Shown: in pieces, positions 25,819 through 34,686 of the stretch
How the letters are laid out: the number at the start of each line of letters is the position of its first letter
Numbering within the stretch: position 1 is the stretch's first letter
Assembly (NCBI RefSeq): GCF_030700245.1
Contig: NZ_JAUYZI010000003.1
Coordinates: 62,001 to 126,000, forward strand
Direction of reading: 5' to 3'
Source: Methylobacterium amylolyticum
Lineage (GTDB): Bacteria; Pseudomonadota; Alphaproteobacteria; Rhizobiales; Beijerinckiaceae
Length of the DNA stretch: 64,000 nt
Notes under the pieces: generated by a model
Databases searched by the model: none
Told to the model about the DNA's origin: nothing
Seen by the model: only the letters and a program-made list of their open reading frames with translations
Translations under genes and position numbers: made by a program

Positions 25819-26057
25819 CAGGCGATCTCGATCGTGTAGGTCTCGACGACGGTGTTGGCGAGCAGCTTCTCGCAGGCGGTGCGCAGCGTCGCCTCGGCCG
25901 CGGCCCCGTCGGGGGCCGACACCTCCAGGTCGAACACCTTGCCCTGGCGCACGCTCTCGATCCCGGCGATGCCGAGCGACTTGAGGGCGGCCTCGATCGC
26001 CTTGCCCTGGGGGTCCAGCACGCCGGTCTTCAGGGTGACGGTGATGCGGGCTTTCAT
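25818..26057 (-). CDS. purS: Phosphoribosylformylglycinamidine synthase subunit PurS
   Basis: Small structural subunit (79 residues) that bridges PurQ and PurL. It shows the family pattern: KARITVTLKTGVLDPQGKAI at the start, then IESVRQGKVFDLEV and a final LLANTVVETYTIEI. It is the first gene of a purS-purQ pair; this split arrangement is usual in alphaproteobacteria. Confidence 0.96.
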   Translation of the reverse strand: MKARITVTLKTGVLDPQGKAIEAALKSLGIAGIESVRQGKVFDLEVSAPDGAAAEATLRTACEKLLANTVVETYTIEIA

Positions 26058-26184
26058 CGGCGCTCGGGACTCGTGCGGGACGGGGCGGGGCTCCGCCCTT
26101 GCGGCGTTGTTACGCGGGCGACCCGCGGTCTCTAGCAGGATCGTGCCGGGCCTGTCGAACCCGCTCTCGCTCCGTCCGCGTGTC

Positions 26185-26427
26185 CTAGCGGTGGGATTCG
26201 CGCGGCGCGCGCAGCGGCTCGATGCTCGTCGCCCGCCGCCAGAGCTGGACCATGATCCAGGCGGCGAACAGGCTGAACAGGCCCATCAGCACGTGGCCGA
26301 TCCGGTCGCCGAGGTCGAACAGCCCGGCGATCGCCCACCCGGCGGCGATGGCCACGGCGAACACCTCGGTGCCGACCAGCACCATCATGCTGACAATGGT
26401 GAGCGTGTTGCGCGCGTTCACGGGCAC
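26185..26427 (-). CDS. Small two-helix membrane protein
   Basis: Predicted inner-membrane protein of 80 residues with two hydrophobic segments (about 9-35: LTIVSMMVLVGTEVFAVAIA; about 43-62: IGHVLMGLFSLFAAWIMVQL) and a basic C-terminus. No family is recognised. It lies between regA and purS, all on the minus strand, but separated from regA by a hairpin, so is probably its own unit. Confidence 0.6.
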   Translation of the reverse strand: MPVNARNTLTIVSMMVLVGTEVFAVAIAAGWAIAGLFDLGDRIGHVLMGLFSLFAAWIMVQLWRRATSIEPLRAPRESHR

Positions 26428-26437
26428 CGTCCGGACG

Positions 26438-26467
26438 GAAAGACCGCCCGGACGGGCGTCCGGGCGG
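26438..26467 (-). terminator. Terminator of the regB-regA operon
   Basis: Perfect 10-bp GC stem (26444-26453 with 26458-26467) with a GGGC loop, followed on the minus strand by TCTTTCC. It lies 61 bases after the regA stop. Confidence 0.6.
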
Positions 26468-26527
26468 CCTGGAGCTAGCGCAGATGGGCGGGCGGGCGCA
26501 ACCGAGCGCGTCGGCGCGGGGCGCAGA

Positions 26528-27127
26528 TCAACGCGGGGCGCGCTTGGCGAGGATCCGCTGCAGCGTGCGCCGGTGCATGTTGAGCCGCCGGGCGGTCTCG
26601 CTGACGTTGCGGCTGCACAGTTCGTAGACGCGCTGGATATGCTCCCAGCGCACCCGGTCGGCCGACATCGGGTTCTCCGGCGGGTCGGCGCGCTCGCCCG
26701 GCTGGGCCATCAGCGTCCCGTGGATCTCGTCGGCGTCGGCGGGCTTGGCGAGGTAGTCGAACGCGCCGAGCTTCACCGCCGTGACGGCGGTGGCGATGTT
26801 GCCGTAGCCGGTGAGGATCACGCCCCGCGCCTCGGGTCGGCGCTCCTTCAGGCGGGCGATCACGTCGAGGCCGTTGCCGTCGCCGAGCCGCATGTCGATC
26901 ACGGCGAAGGCGGGCGCGCGCGCCTCGACCGCGGAGACGCCCTCGGCCACGCTCTCGGCGACCTGGACGTGGTAGCCGCGGCCTTCCATGGCGCGGGCGA
27001 GCCGCGTGGAGAACGGCTTGTCGTCGTCGACGATCAGCAGGCTGCGGTCGGCGAAGGCGGCGAGCGGGTCGGTATCGGTGAGGACGGCAGCGTCGGCGGC
27101 CGCCGCGGTCCCGGTCTGCGTGAGCAT
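26528..27127 (-). CDS. regA: Redox response regulator of the RegA/ActR/PrrA family
   Basis: DNA-binding response regulator of 199 residues. The receiver has the acidic pair in LLIVDDDKPF (about 31-40) and phosphoacceptor Asp78 in AVIDMRLGDGNG, then ILTGYGNIATAV and the conserved Lys in YLAKPADADEI. A short linker with proline leads to a C-terminal Fis-type helix-turn-helix (NVSETARRLNMHRRTLQRIL). This architecture and the terminal helix are those of RegA/ActR/PrrA, which controls respiratory, carbon- and nitrogen-fixation genes under low oxygen. Its kinase partner lies immediately upstream. Confidence 0.93.
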   Translation of the reverse strand: MLTQTGTAAAADAAVLTDTDPLAAFADRSLLIVDDDKPFSTRLARAMEGRGYHVQVAESVAEGVSAVEARAPAFAVIDMRLGDGNGLDVIARLKERRPEARGVILTGYGNIATAVTAVKLGAFDYLAKPADADEIHGTLMAQPGERADPPENPMSADRVRWEHIQRVYELCSRNVSETARRLNMHRRTLQRILAKRAPR

Positions 27128-27164
27128 CGGGGGATCCTTCTGAGCGGGTGTTCTCGATACGGTC

Positions 27165-28634
27165 TCATATAGGGAGCGACTCGCGCGATGGCAGGGGCGG
27201 AGGCAACTCCGGTTCGGGCGAGTGGCGCGGCACGGCCCCGCGCTCGAAGATGTGGCGGGCCCAGGAGACGCGCACCACGGCGCCGTGCCCGTCCTCAGCT
27301 CCGGACCCGTTCGACAGGGCGATCTGCGCGCCCGAGCGCTCGATGAGCGTCTTGGCGATGAACAGGCCGAGCCCGAGCCCGGCTCCGACGGTGCCTGCGC
27401 CCTGCGGCCGGTCGCTGCCGCGGCTCTCGGCGCCGCGCGTGGTGACGTAGGGCTCGCCCGCCCGCAGCAGCACCTCGGTGGAGAAGCCCGGGCCGTCGTC
27501 GCGGATCTCGATCCACACCCGGTCGTGGCTCCAGCGGCCGTCGACCGTGACGCGCGCGCCGGCGAAGTCGACCGCGTTGTCGAGGATGTTGGCGAGCCCG
27601 AACATCACGCCGGGGTTGCGGCGGCAGGCGGGCTCGGGACCGTCGCCGCGGGTCGACACGTCGAGGGCGATCCCCAGCGCCCGCTGCGGCGCCACCAGCT
27701 CCTCCACGAGGTGGCTGAAGGTGACGGTGGCCAGGAACCCGGCGCCGTCGCCGTCGAGCGAGGTGAGCTTGCCGAGGATGCCGCGGCAGCGGTCGACCTG
27801 CTCGCGCAGCAGGTTCAGGTCCTCGGCCACCGCGGGCGAGGCGGTCGGCCCGAGTTGCCGGATCAGCTCCTTCGACACCACCATGATCGTGCCGAGCGGG
27901 GTGCCGAGCTCGTGCGCGGCCGCCGCCGCCAGCCCGTCGAGCTGCGACAGGTGCTGCTCGCGCGCCAGCACCAGCTCGGTCGCCGCGAGCGCCTGGGCGA
28001 GCAGCCGGGTCTCCTCCGCCACCCGCCACGCGTAGACGCCGGTGAAGGCGGTCCCGAGCAGGATCGCGGTCCAGACCCCGGAGACGTAGAGGAACGGCAG
28101 CTCGATCCGCCCGTCGGCGAACCAGGGCAGCGGCCGGTGCACCAGGGCGAGCAGCGTCGCCAGCCCGATGGCGAGGAGGCCGAGCGCCAGGGTCCGCTCC
28201 GGCGGCAGGGCGGTCGCCGAGATCAGCACGGGGGCGAGGAACAGCAGCGAGAACGGATTCTGGAGGCCGCCGGTGAGGAACAGCAGGGCGGCGAGCTGGA
28301 TGATGTCGAAGGCGAGGAGCAGCGCGGCCGAATCGTCGCTGAGCCGGTAGCTCGCCGGGAATCGGATCCGCAGGGCGAGGTTCAGCCAGGACGAGGCGGC
28401 GATCACCAGGAAGCACCAGCCGAAGGGCAGGGCGAGGCCGAGGCCGAACTGCGCCCCCACCACCGCCGCGCTCTGGCCCGTGATCGCGAGCCAGCGCAGG
28501 CGCACGAAGGTGTCCAGGCGCAGGTGCCGCGCGCCGCGGCCGAGGCCGGCGAGGTCGATGTCGTGCATGCCGGGGATCGTGAGAGCGTCACCGGGCAAGC
28601 GTCCGAGCGGGGCGGATGTTCCGCCCCCGTTCAT
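27165..28634 (-). CDS. regB: Redox-sensing histidine kinase of the RegB/ActS/PrrB family
   Basis: Membrane sensor kinase of 489 residues (467 if the in-frame ATG at 28568 is used; I cannot decide). Six membrane segments lie between about residues 46 and 205 and contain the quinone-sensing loop GGLQNPF (122-128), the family hallmark. The H-box is AAAHELGTPLGT with His241. Cys283 in DRCRGILGKL is the redox cysteine of RegB. N- and G-boxes of the HATPase domain follow (NILDNAVDFA, DDGPGF, GLGLGLFIAK). It phosphorylates RegA when the quinone pool is reduced. The gene is 37 bases upstream of regA. Confidence 0.93.
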   Translation of the reverse strand: MNGGGTSAPLGRLPGDALTIPGMHDIDLAGLGRGARHLRLDTFVRLRWLAITGQSAAVVGAQFGLGLALPFGWCFLVIAASSWLNLALRIRFPASYRLSDDSAALLLAFDIIQLAALLFLTGGLQNPFSLLFLAPVLISATALPPERTLALGLLAIGLATLLALVHRPLPWFADGRIELPFLYVSGVWTAILLGTAFTGVYAWRVAEETRLLAQALAATELVLAREQHLSQLDGLAAAAAHELGTPLGTIMVVSKELIRQLGPTASPAVAEDLNLLREQVDRCRGILGKLTSLDGDGAGFLATVTFSHLVEELVAPQRALGIALDVSTRGDGPEPACRRNPGVMFGLANILDNAVDFAGARVTVDGRWSHDRVWIEIRDDGPGFSTEVLLRAGEPYVTTRGAESRGSDRPQGAGTVGAGLGLGLFIAKTLIERSGAQIALSNGSGAEDGHGAVVRVSWARHIFERGAVPRHSPEPELPPPLPSRESLPI

Positions 28635-28828
28635 CCCGGAACCTTATCCTCGCCCGCCCGGTTGCCTCTGTCTCCCCGAAAAGCCCCGGATGCGAGACCG
28701 CGCCGCCGTCACGGCGGCCCGGGGCCGCCGCCGCGTCGGGCGCCCCGCCGCGGGCGAGCGTGGCCGGGCCAGGTGCCCGGGCGAGGGGGGCGGCAAGGGG
28801 GCAGGAAGACAGTGCAGGAGAGACCGCG

Positions 28829-30106
28829 ATGCTGATGGCCTACGCCATGTTCGAGGGCGCCCGCGCGATGATGGCGCCCGCGCGCCTCGCCGCGGACATC
28901 ACCCGCTACAGCCTGAACATCCCCGGCAACCCGATGGCCTACTCGCCCTACGCGCGCTCGGTCGCGGCGGGCTGCGAGATGTTCGAGCGCGCCACCCGCC
29001 GCTACGGCAAGCCCGCGTTCGGGCTCGACGCCACGGTCGTCGACGGGCGGCGCGTGCCGGTCACCGAGCGGGTCGTCTGGGAGCGGCCGTTCTGCCGGGT
29101 GATCGGCTTCGACCGGGGCTTCCTCCAGCCGCCCGCCGCGCCCCAGCCCAAGCTGCTGATCGTCGCGCCGATGTCGGGCCACTACGCGACGCTCCTGCGC
29201 GGCACCGTGGAGGCGATGCTCCCGGACCACGCGGTGTTCATCACCGACTGGACGGACGCCCGGATGGTGCCGCTGCTCGCCGGCCGCTTCGACCTCGACA
29301 CCTACATCGACTACCTGCAGGACATGTTCCGCGCCCTCGGGCCGGACCTGCACGTGATGGCGGTGTGCCAGCCCGCGGTGCCGGTGGCGGCCGCGGTGGC
29401 GCTGATGGAGGCCCGCAACGACCCGGCCGTGCCGGTATCCATGACCCTGATGGGCGGCCCCGTGGACACCCGCCGCTCGCCGACCGCGGTGAACTGCCTC
29501 GCGCAGGAGCGGGGACAGGCCTGGTTCGAGCGCAACACGATCAGCCTCGTGCCGCCGGTCTTCCCGGGCGCCCTGCGCCGGGTCTATCCGGGCTTCCTGC
29601 AACTCTACGGGTTCATGGCGATGAACCTCGACCGCCACGTCACCGCCCATTCCGACATGTTCGACCACCTCGTCACCGGCGACGGCGACTCGGCGGAGAA
29701 GCACCGGGACTTCTACGACGAGTACCTCGCGGTGATGGACCTGACGGCGGAGTACTACCTCCAGACGGTCGAAACCGTGTTCGTGGACCACGCCCTGCCG
29801 CGGGGCCTGATGCGCCACCGCGGCGAGCCGGTCGACCTCGCCGCCATCCGCCGCTGCGCGATCCTCGCGGTCGAGGGCGAGAACGACGACATCTCCGGGG
29901 TCGGGCAGACCAAGGCCGCCCTCGACCTGACGCCGAACCTGCCCGACGCGCGCAAGGCCTACCACCTCCAGGAGAAGGTCGGGCATTACGGCGTGTTCAA
30001 CGGGTCGCGCTTTCGCGCGGTGATCGCCCCGCGCATCGCCGCCTTCGTGCGGGAGATGGCGGCGCAGCCGGCGGCGCGCATCCCGCACCTGCGCAGCGTC
30101 GGCTGA
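28829..30106 (+). CDS. phaZ: Intracellular polyhydroxybutyrate depolymerase
   Basis: Cytoplasmic PHB depolymerase of 425 residues, matching the usual length of about 410-430. The family uses cysteine in place of the lipase-box serine: here Cys180 in VMAVCQPAV. Asp and His partners are expected in EGENDDISG and KVGHYGVFNG near the C-terminus. N-terminal features LMAYAMFEGARAM and the PMSGHYATLLRGT stretch are typical. The start at 28829 follows CAGGAGAGA. It hydrolyses granule PHB to 3-hydroxybutyrate and works with the phasin at 17708. It is divergent from regB, with about 195 bases between starts. Confidence 0.93.
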   Translation: MLMAYAMFEGARAMMAPARLAADITRYSLNIPGNPMAYSPYARSVAAGCEMFERATRRYGKPAFGLDATVVDGRRVPVTERVVWERPFCRVIGFDRGFLQPPAAPQPKLLIVAPMSGHYATLLRGTVEAMLPDHAVFITDWTDARMVPLLAGRFDLDTYIDYLQDMFRALGPDLHVMAVCQPAVPVAAAVALMEARNDPAVPVSMTLMGGPVDTRRSPTAVNCLAQERGQAWFERNTISLVPPVFPGALRRVYPGFLQLYGFMAMNLDRHVTAHSDMFDHLVTGDGDSAEKHRDFYDEYLAVMDLTAEYYLQTVETVFVDHALPRGLMRHRGEPVDLAAIRRCAILAVEGENDDISGVGQTKAALDLTPNLPDARKAYHLQEKVGHYGVFNGSRFRAVIAPRIAAFVREMAAQPAARIPHLRSVG

Positions 30107-30154
30107 TGCGCGCGCCGATCCGGCGGCCGTCCTAAAAAGAGGTGCCCGCCGGCC

Positions 30155-30397
30155 TCAGGCCGCCAGCGGCGGGGCCGCCGCTGCCGGGCCGGCGCCCGCC
30201 GGCTCCGATGACGCCGGGCCGAACAGCGACTGATAGAGGGCGGCCGGGGTGCGGGCGCGCCCGCAGCCGTCGACGATCAGCACGTCGGCCATCCCCGCCG
30301 CGAGGAGGCTCAGGCCCTGGTCCAGGGCGCTCAGCGCCGAGGCGTGACGGTAGTCGTAGCGGCCCGCGGCCCCGCGACCGGTGACGGTGAAGTTCAC
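30155..30397 (-). CDS. Small hypothetical protein
   Basis: Predicted protein of 80 residues if started at the GTG at 30397; an ATG at 30490 gives 111. The core NFTVTGRGAAGRYDYRHASA, then ALDQGLSLLAAGMADVLIVD and ALYQSLFG, reads as a compact alpha/beta fold and ends in a Pro/Ala-rich tail. It looks coding because of the varied, non-shadow composition, but I do not know the family. It converges on phaZ. Confidence 0.5.
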   Translation of the reverse strand: MNFTVTGRGAAGRYDYRHASALSALDQGLSLLAAGMADVLIVDGCGRARTPAALYQSLFGPASSEPAGAGPAAAAPPLAA

Positions 30398-30590
30398 GAC
30401 GTGATCCCGATGCGGCGCCGCGCCTCGACCGAGGGGCGCCCGTTGGACGATGGGGGAGGCCGGTGCGAGCACCGCGGCGGCACAGCCCATCGCCCGGGAT
30501 AGCGGCGAGTCCTTGACGAAATCTTGGCCTGGGGGCGGGCGCGTTACAGACGACGCGTCCTGAAGACTGTCGATCGCTCCGCCGGGAGCG

Positions 30591-31235
30591 TCAGCCGGGG
30601 CTCCGGGCGTAGCGGCCGTCGTAGCGGCCCTCGCGGATCATCCGCAGGGCCTCGGCCTCCCGCGCGTCCTGGGCGCGCACCGCCTCGATCAGGGTCGGGG
30701 CGAGCGCGGGCGGGAAGGTCACCACGCCGTCGGCGTCGCCCACCACCACGTCGCCGGGATTCACGATCCAGCCGCCGACCGAGACCGGGCCGTTGATCGT
30801 CCCCGGGCCGACCTTGTAGGGGCCGCGGTGGATCGCGGCCCGGGCGTAGCAGGGGAAATCGGAGGCGGCGAAGGCGGCCACGTCGCGGATCGCCCCGTCG
30901 ATGACGAACCCGGCCACGCCCCGGCTCTCGGCGATGGCCTTCATGATGTCGCCGACGAGCGCGCGGCTCGCGTCGCCGCCGCCGTCGACCATCAGCACGT
31001 CCCCCGGCCGCGCCTCCTCCAGAGCCTGGTGGATCGCGAGGTTGTCGCCCGCCCGCACCTGCACGGTCAGGGCCGTGCCGAGGAGGCGGCCGCCCCGGTG
31101 GAACGGGCGCAGGCCGACCGCGCCGGGCAGGCGATCGAGGTTGTCGCTGATCGTGGCGGTGGCCGCCTCGCGGAAGGCGGCGAGGATCGCGGGGTCGACG
31201 GGCGGAGCCGGCGGGTTGCGGGTGATGCCGGCCAT
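30591..31235 (-). CDS. RraA-like / 4-hydroxy-4-methyl-2-oxoglutarate aldolase family protein
   Basis: Predicted enzyme of 214 residues with the RraA/HMG-aldolase fold. The core is LLGTALTVQVRAGDNLAIHQ, then GDVLMVDGGGDASRALVGDI with the metal/carboxylate-binding segment, GFVIDGAIRD with the characteristic Arg-Asp pair, and NPGDVVVGDADGVV. The presence of IRD and the GDxxxxD elements fits the class II pyruvate aldolases that cleave HMG or 4-carboxy-4-hydroxy-2-oxoadipate in aromatic catabolism, but RraA-type nuclease regulators and sugar-acid enzymes share the fold. GAGGATCGAGGT precedes the ATG at 31235. It is divergent from a KDG kinase, which hints at sugar-acid or oxo-acid metabolism. Confidence 0.8.
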   Translation of the reverse strand: MAGITRNPPAPPVDPAILAAFREAATATISDNLDRLPGAVGLRPFHRGGRLLGTALTVQVRAGDNLAIHQALEEARPGDVLMVDGGGDASRALVGDIMKAIAESRGVAGFVIDGAIRDVAAFAASDFPCYARAAIHRGPYKVGPGTINGPVSVGGWIVNPGDVVVGDADGVVTFPPALAPTLIEAVRAQDAREAEALRMIREGRYDGRYARSPG

Positions 31236-31435
31236 GACCTCGATCCTCCCCGGACGACCGGGCCGCGCGCGGCCCCGCGCGGCTGCAACCGCGCTGCGAA
31301 GCGGGGTAGCACCCCCGTCACCGGCGCGGAAGCGCCGTTTCATTCGCCCCGCGATGGGGCCGCGGGGCCGTCCGGGCGGGAGACCGCCGGGACCGATCCG
31401 TGCGATGGAGGCGGGGCGGTTCAGGGAGGACGCGG

Positions 31436-32377
31436 ATGGCGGCGGATCGGTCCGGACAGGGCGGGCGCGTGGCCTGCCTCGGGGAGTGCATGCTGGAACT
31501 GCGCACCCGGCCCGACGGGCTGCTGTCGCGGGCCTTCGGCGGCGACACCCTGAACACCGCGGTCTACCTCGCCCGCCTCGGCGTTCCGGTCGACTACGTC
31601 ACCGCGCTCGGCGACGACGATTTCAGCGCCGAGATGCTCGCCGCCTGGGCGGAGGAGGGGGTCGGCACGGCCCAGGTCCAGCGCGTGCCGGGTCGGCTGC
31701 CGGGGCTGTACATCATCGAGACCGACCCGGCGGGCGAGCGGCGCTTCCTGTACTGGCGGGACGCGGCGCCGGTGCGCCAGCTCTTCGACGGACCCGGGGC
31801 GGAGGCCGCCGCCGCGGCGCTGGCGGGAGCGGGGCTCGTCTACCTCTCCGGCATCACCCTCTCGCTGTTCCGCGGCGAGAGCCGGGCGCGGCTGTTCTCG
31901 GCGCTGGAGGGCGCGCGGGCGGGCGGCACCCGGATCGTGTTCGACACCAATTTCCGCCCGCGCGGCTGGCCGGACCTCGCCGAGGCCCGCGCCGCCTACG
32001 CGCGGACCATCGCCCTCAGCCACACCGTGCTCGCGGGCTGCGAGGACTACGCCCTGCTCGACGGCGACGGCGCTCCCGAAGACATCCTGGCGCGGCTCGC
32101 GGCGGCCGGCGTCGCCGAGGCGGTGGTCAAGCTCGCCGAGCCCGGCTGCATCGTCGCCGCCGACGGCACGACCGAGACCGTCCCGGTGCCGGCCGCCGTG
32201 GTGCCGGTCGATACGACGGCGGCGGGCGACAGCTTCGCGGCGGCCTACCTCGCGGCGCGGCGCGCCGGGGCGCCTCCCGCCGAGGCCGCGCGCGCCGGCC
32301 ACCGCCTCGCCGGCGCGGTGATCCGCCACCCGGGCGCGATCATTCCCCGGGCGGCGATGCCGCCGATCACGGAATGA
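31436..32377 (+). CDS. kdgK: PfkB-family sugar kinase, probable 2-keto-3-deoxygluconate kinase
   Basis: Ribokinase-fold kinase of 313 residues. The N-terminus reads ACLGECMLELR, as in KDG kinases, followed by GGDTLNTAVYLARLG (PfkB signature 1) and the LYIIETDPAGERRFLYWRD strand pair that binds the sugar acid. The C-terminus has DTTAAGDSFAAAY with the catalytic Asp and anion hole (signature 2). It would phosphorylate 2-keto-3-deoxygluconate for an Entner-Doudoroff-type route. CAGGGAGGA lies eight bases before the ATG at 31436; an upstream ATG at 31400 lacks this. Substrate is a family-level inference. Confidence 0.82.
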   Translation: MAADRSGQGGRVACLGECMLELRTRPDGLLSRAFGGDTLNTAVYLARLGVPVDYVTALGDDDFSAEMLAAWAEEGVGTAQVQRVPGRLPGLYIIETDPAGERRFLYWRDAAPVRQLFDGPGAEAAAAALAGAGLVYLSGITLSLFRGESRARLFSALEGARAGGTRIVFDTNFRPRGWPDLAEARAAYARTIALSHTVLAGCEDYALLDGDGAPEDILARLAAAGVAEAVVKLAEPGCIVAADGTTETVPVPAAVVPVDTTAAGDSFAAAYLAARRAGAPPAEAARAGHRLAGAVIRHPGAIIPRAAMPPITE

Positions 32378-32457
32378 TGTGGACGGGCACGCAACCCTCG
32401 ACGGGGTGCCGCTGTTTCCGGGGTCCAGAAACACGCCCGAAACAGGGATACCCCGCC

Positions 32458-33135
32458 ATGATCACCCGTCTCACCGCCGCCGCCGGCTGGCTGGCGCTCT
32501 CGACCGGCCTCGCGCTGGCCCAGTCCGCCTCGCCGGGCACCGCCGCCCCGACCACGGGCACCGCGCCGCCCGCCACCGCCCCGTCCACGACCGCCCCCGC
32601 CACCCCCGCGCCTTCCACCACCGCGCCCGCCACCCCCGCGCCGGCTCCCGGCGCGCAGGCGACGAAGGCCACCGACGACATGAAGGAGTGGCAGGTCGCC
32701 AAGCTCGCCAAGGTGAACCTCGCCCAGGCGCTGACCACCGCCGAGTCGCAGGGCGAGGAGAAGGGCGGCCGGGCGATCGACGCCGACTTCGAGAAGGCCG
32801 ACGGCAAGGACCCGGCCCATTACTCCATCAAGGTCGTCTACCCGAGCGGCAAGCTGGTCGAGTACGGCATCAACGCCGACACCGGCGCCGTCTACAAGAC
32901 CGAGAACCAGCCGATCGAGCGCTACTTCACCTTCCTCAAGCCCGCGAACTTCAACGAGGCGAAGACCTCGCTGAAGGACGCGCTGATGATCGCCGAGCAG
33001 AAGGCCGGCGGCGGCAAGGCCTACGAGGCCGAGGTGTCGAAGGACGGCAAGGCGGTCCAGTACGAGATCAAGGTGGCCGGCGCCGACAAGGAGCAGACCG
33101 TCAAGATCGGGCCGGACGGCAAGGTCATGGACTGA
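32458..33135 (+). CDS. Secreted protein with two PepSY-like domains
   Basis: Periplasmic protein of 225 residues. A signal peptide (about 1-21, ending LALA) leads into a Thr/Pro/Ala linker of about 45 residues built on a repeated TTAPATPAPS unit. Two similar alpha/beta units follow: one with VNLAQALTTAESQ, then AHYSIKVVYPSGKLVEYGIN; the second with TSLKDALMIAEQKAGG, then KAVQYEIKVAG. Each has the helix-plus-strand layout of PepSY domains (L-x-x-A-[IL]-x-x-A-E). PepSY proteins often regulate peptidases or cell-wall processes, but no partner is adjacent here. Confidence 0.75.
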   Translation: MITRLTAAAGWLALSTGLALAQSASPGTAAPTTGTAPPATAPSTTAPATPAPSTTAPATPAPAPGAQATKATDDMKEWQVAKLAKVNLAQALTTAESQGEEKGGRAIDADFEKADGKDPAHYSIKVVYPSGKLVEYGINADTGAVYKTENQPIERYFTFLKPANFNEAKTSLKDALMIAEQKAGGGKAYEAEVSKDGKAVQYEIKVAGADKEQTVKIGPDGKVMD

Positions 33136-33159
33136 CGCGCCGCCGGTCCCGGTCGCCGC

Positions 33160-34686
33160 TCACCCGGCGGCCGGGGTCGGGGGAGCGGTGATCCAGCGGG
33201 TCGCGTCGCCCCGCGGCGCGACCACGTCGGTGTCGGTCCGCAACTGCGGGCTGAAGGCGGGGTCCTCCCGCAGCACGTCCCCCCAGCGCCGCAGGAAGCG
33301 CGCTACCTGCGCCCCCGGCGCGACGTTGGCCTGCCGCGAGGCGCTCTCGTGGTGGGTCATCTCGGCGAACGGCGTGTAGACGATGCGGTAGCCGAGCATC
33401 CGCAGCTTGAAGCACAGGTCGACGTCGTTGAAGTCGAGGGAGAACGTCTCGTCGAAGCCGTTCACCGCGTCGAGGACGGCGCGGCGGGTGGCGAACAGCG
33501 CCCCCGTCACCGCCGAGCAGTCCCGCTGCGCCAGCGCCCAGTCGCCGTAGGTCGGCTCGGCCGCGTCGCGGTTGTACCAGGGGTGGGCCACCACGTCGAA
33601 GATGCCGCCGGTCATGCCCGCGTGCTGGATCTTGCCGGTGGGGAACAGCAGCCGGCCGCCGACCCCGCCGACGCCGCGGTCGAGGGCGAAGGTCAGGAGC
33701 GCCTCGATCCAGCCGGGACGGCGCACGACGAGGTCGTCGTTCATCAGGATCACGAGGTCGGTCTCGGCCGCCCGCCACAGGCGGTTCATCTTGGCCGCGT
33801 AGTTGAACGGCTCGCCCGGCGGCCGCGCGGTCAGGATCCGGCGGACCGCGAACCGGTCGGAGCGGCCGCGGTAGATCGCGTCGTCCTCGCGGTCGTCGCC
33901 GACCAGCACGGTGACGCGGTCGAGCGGGTAGGTGCTGCGGCCGAGACTGTCGAGGAAGTTGAGCACGTGCGGCCGGCCCGCGTTCGGGCCGTCCTTCGGC
34001 GCGCTCTGGGCGGTCGGCACCACCAGCGTCACCGGCGGCGGGTCGGCGAGGGCGCGGCGGATCTCCAGGGTGTCCGGCGTCAGGCCGGCCCGGGCCTCCA
34101 GCGGCGCGCCCGCGGCCTTGAACCACGCGCCGAGGGCGCGGGCGCGGGCCTCGCGCGGCGCCTTCGGGCGCTTCCCCGCCGAGGCGATCAGCGTGTGCGG
34201 GATGCGGTCGATCCCGACGCCGGCCGAGAGCGCGTCGAGGCAGAACCGGAACCACGCGGCGCCGGCGTTCCGGCGCGGGAAGTCCGGCCGGGCGCCGGTC
34301 AGGGCCGAGGCGCGCACGACCAGGGGGAAGCCGACGTAGTCGTCGGCCATCATCAGCGCGCGGTTGAGGGCCGGCTTGCAGTGGACGCCCCGCACCCCGC
34401 CCTCGCGGTCGAGCACCGCGTCGTCGCCGTAGAAGATCCCGATGTCGGGCCGCCCGGCCATCGCCGCGGCGATGAGGGCGAGCAGGTCCGGGTGGAGGTC
34501 CGCCGCGGCGGGGGCGACGAACAGCGCCTGCCCGGGAGCGAGATGGGCGAGCCGCGCCGGGTCGAGGGGCCGGAACTCCGCGTCGAGCGGCAGCGGCACG
34601 AGCGCCTCGGGCCAGGGGATCGCGCCCCACGCGGTGGAGGGGGCGGGGACGGGCTGTCCCGCGGCGAGAGTCTTGAGGGCTTTCAT
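33160..34686 (-). CDS. GT2-family glycosyltransferase (surface polysaccharide)
   Basis: Predicted protein of 508 residues. The N-terminal 230 residues are a degenerate glycosyltransferase-like region (PDIGIFYGDDAVLD). The C-terminal GT-A domain begins at PVTLVVPT and contains DLVILMNDDLVV with the DxD-equivalent, GGVGGRLLFPTGKIQHAGM, and FSLDFNDVDLCFKLR with the ED/ND motif typical of GT2 enzymes. It starts at 34686 with an ATG overlapping the stop of the upstream 1048-residue gene (ATGA). A much longer open frame continues upstream on this strand, but it lies antisense within neighbouring genes. The likely product is part of a rhamnan or O-antigen-like glycan. Confidence 0.85.
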   Translation of the reverse strand: MKALKTLAAGQPVPAPSTAWGAIPWPEALVPLPLDAEFRPLDPARLAHLAPGQALFVAPAAADLHPDLLALIAAAMAGRPDIGIFYGDDAVLDREGGVRGVHCKPALNRALMMADDYVGFPLVVRASALTGARPDFPRRNAGAAWFRFCLDALSAGVGIDRIPHTLIASAGKRPKAPREARARALGAWFKAAGAPLEARAGLTPDTLEIRRALADPPPVTLVVPTAQSAPKDGPNAGRPHVLNFLDSLGRSTYPLDRVTVLVGDDREDDAIYRGRSDRFAVRRILTARPPGEPFNYAAKMNRLWRAAETDLVILMNDDLVVRRPGWIEALLTFALDRGVGGVGGRLLFPTGKIQHAGMTGGIFDVVAHPWYNRDAAEPTYGDWALAQRDCSAVTGALFATRRAVLDAVNGFDETFSLDFNDVDLCFKLRMLGYRIVYTPFAEMTHHESASRQANVAPGAQVARFLRRWGDVLREDPAFSPQLRTDTDVVAPRGDATRWITAPPTPAAG

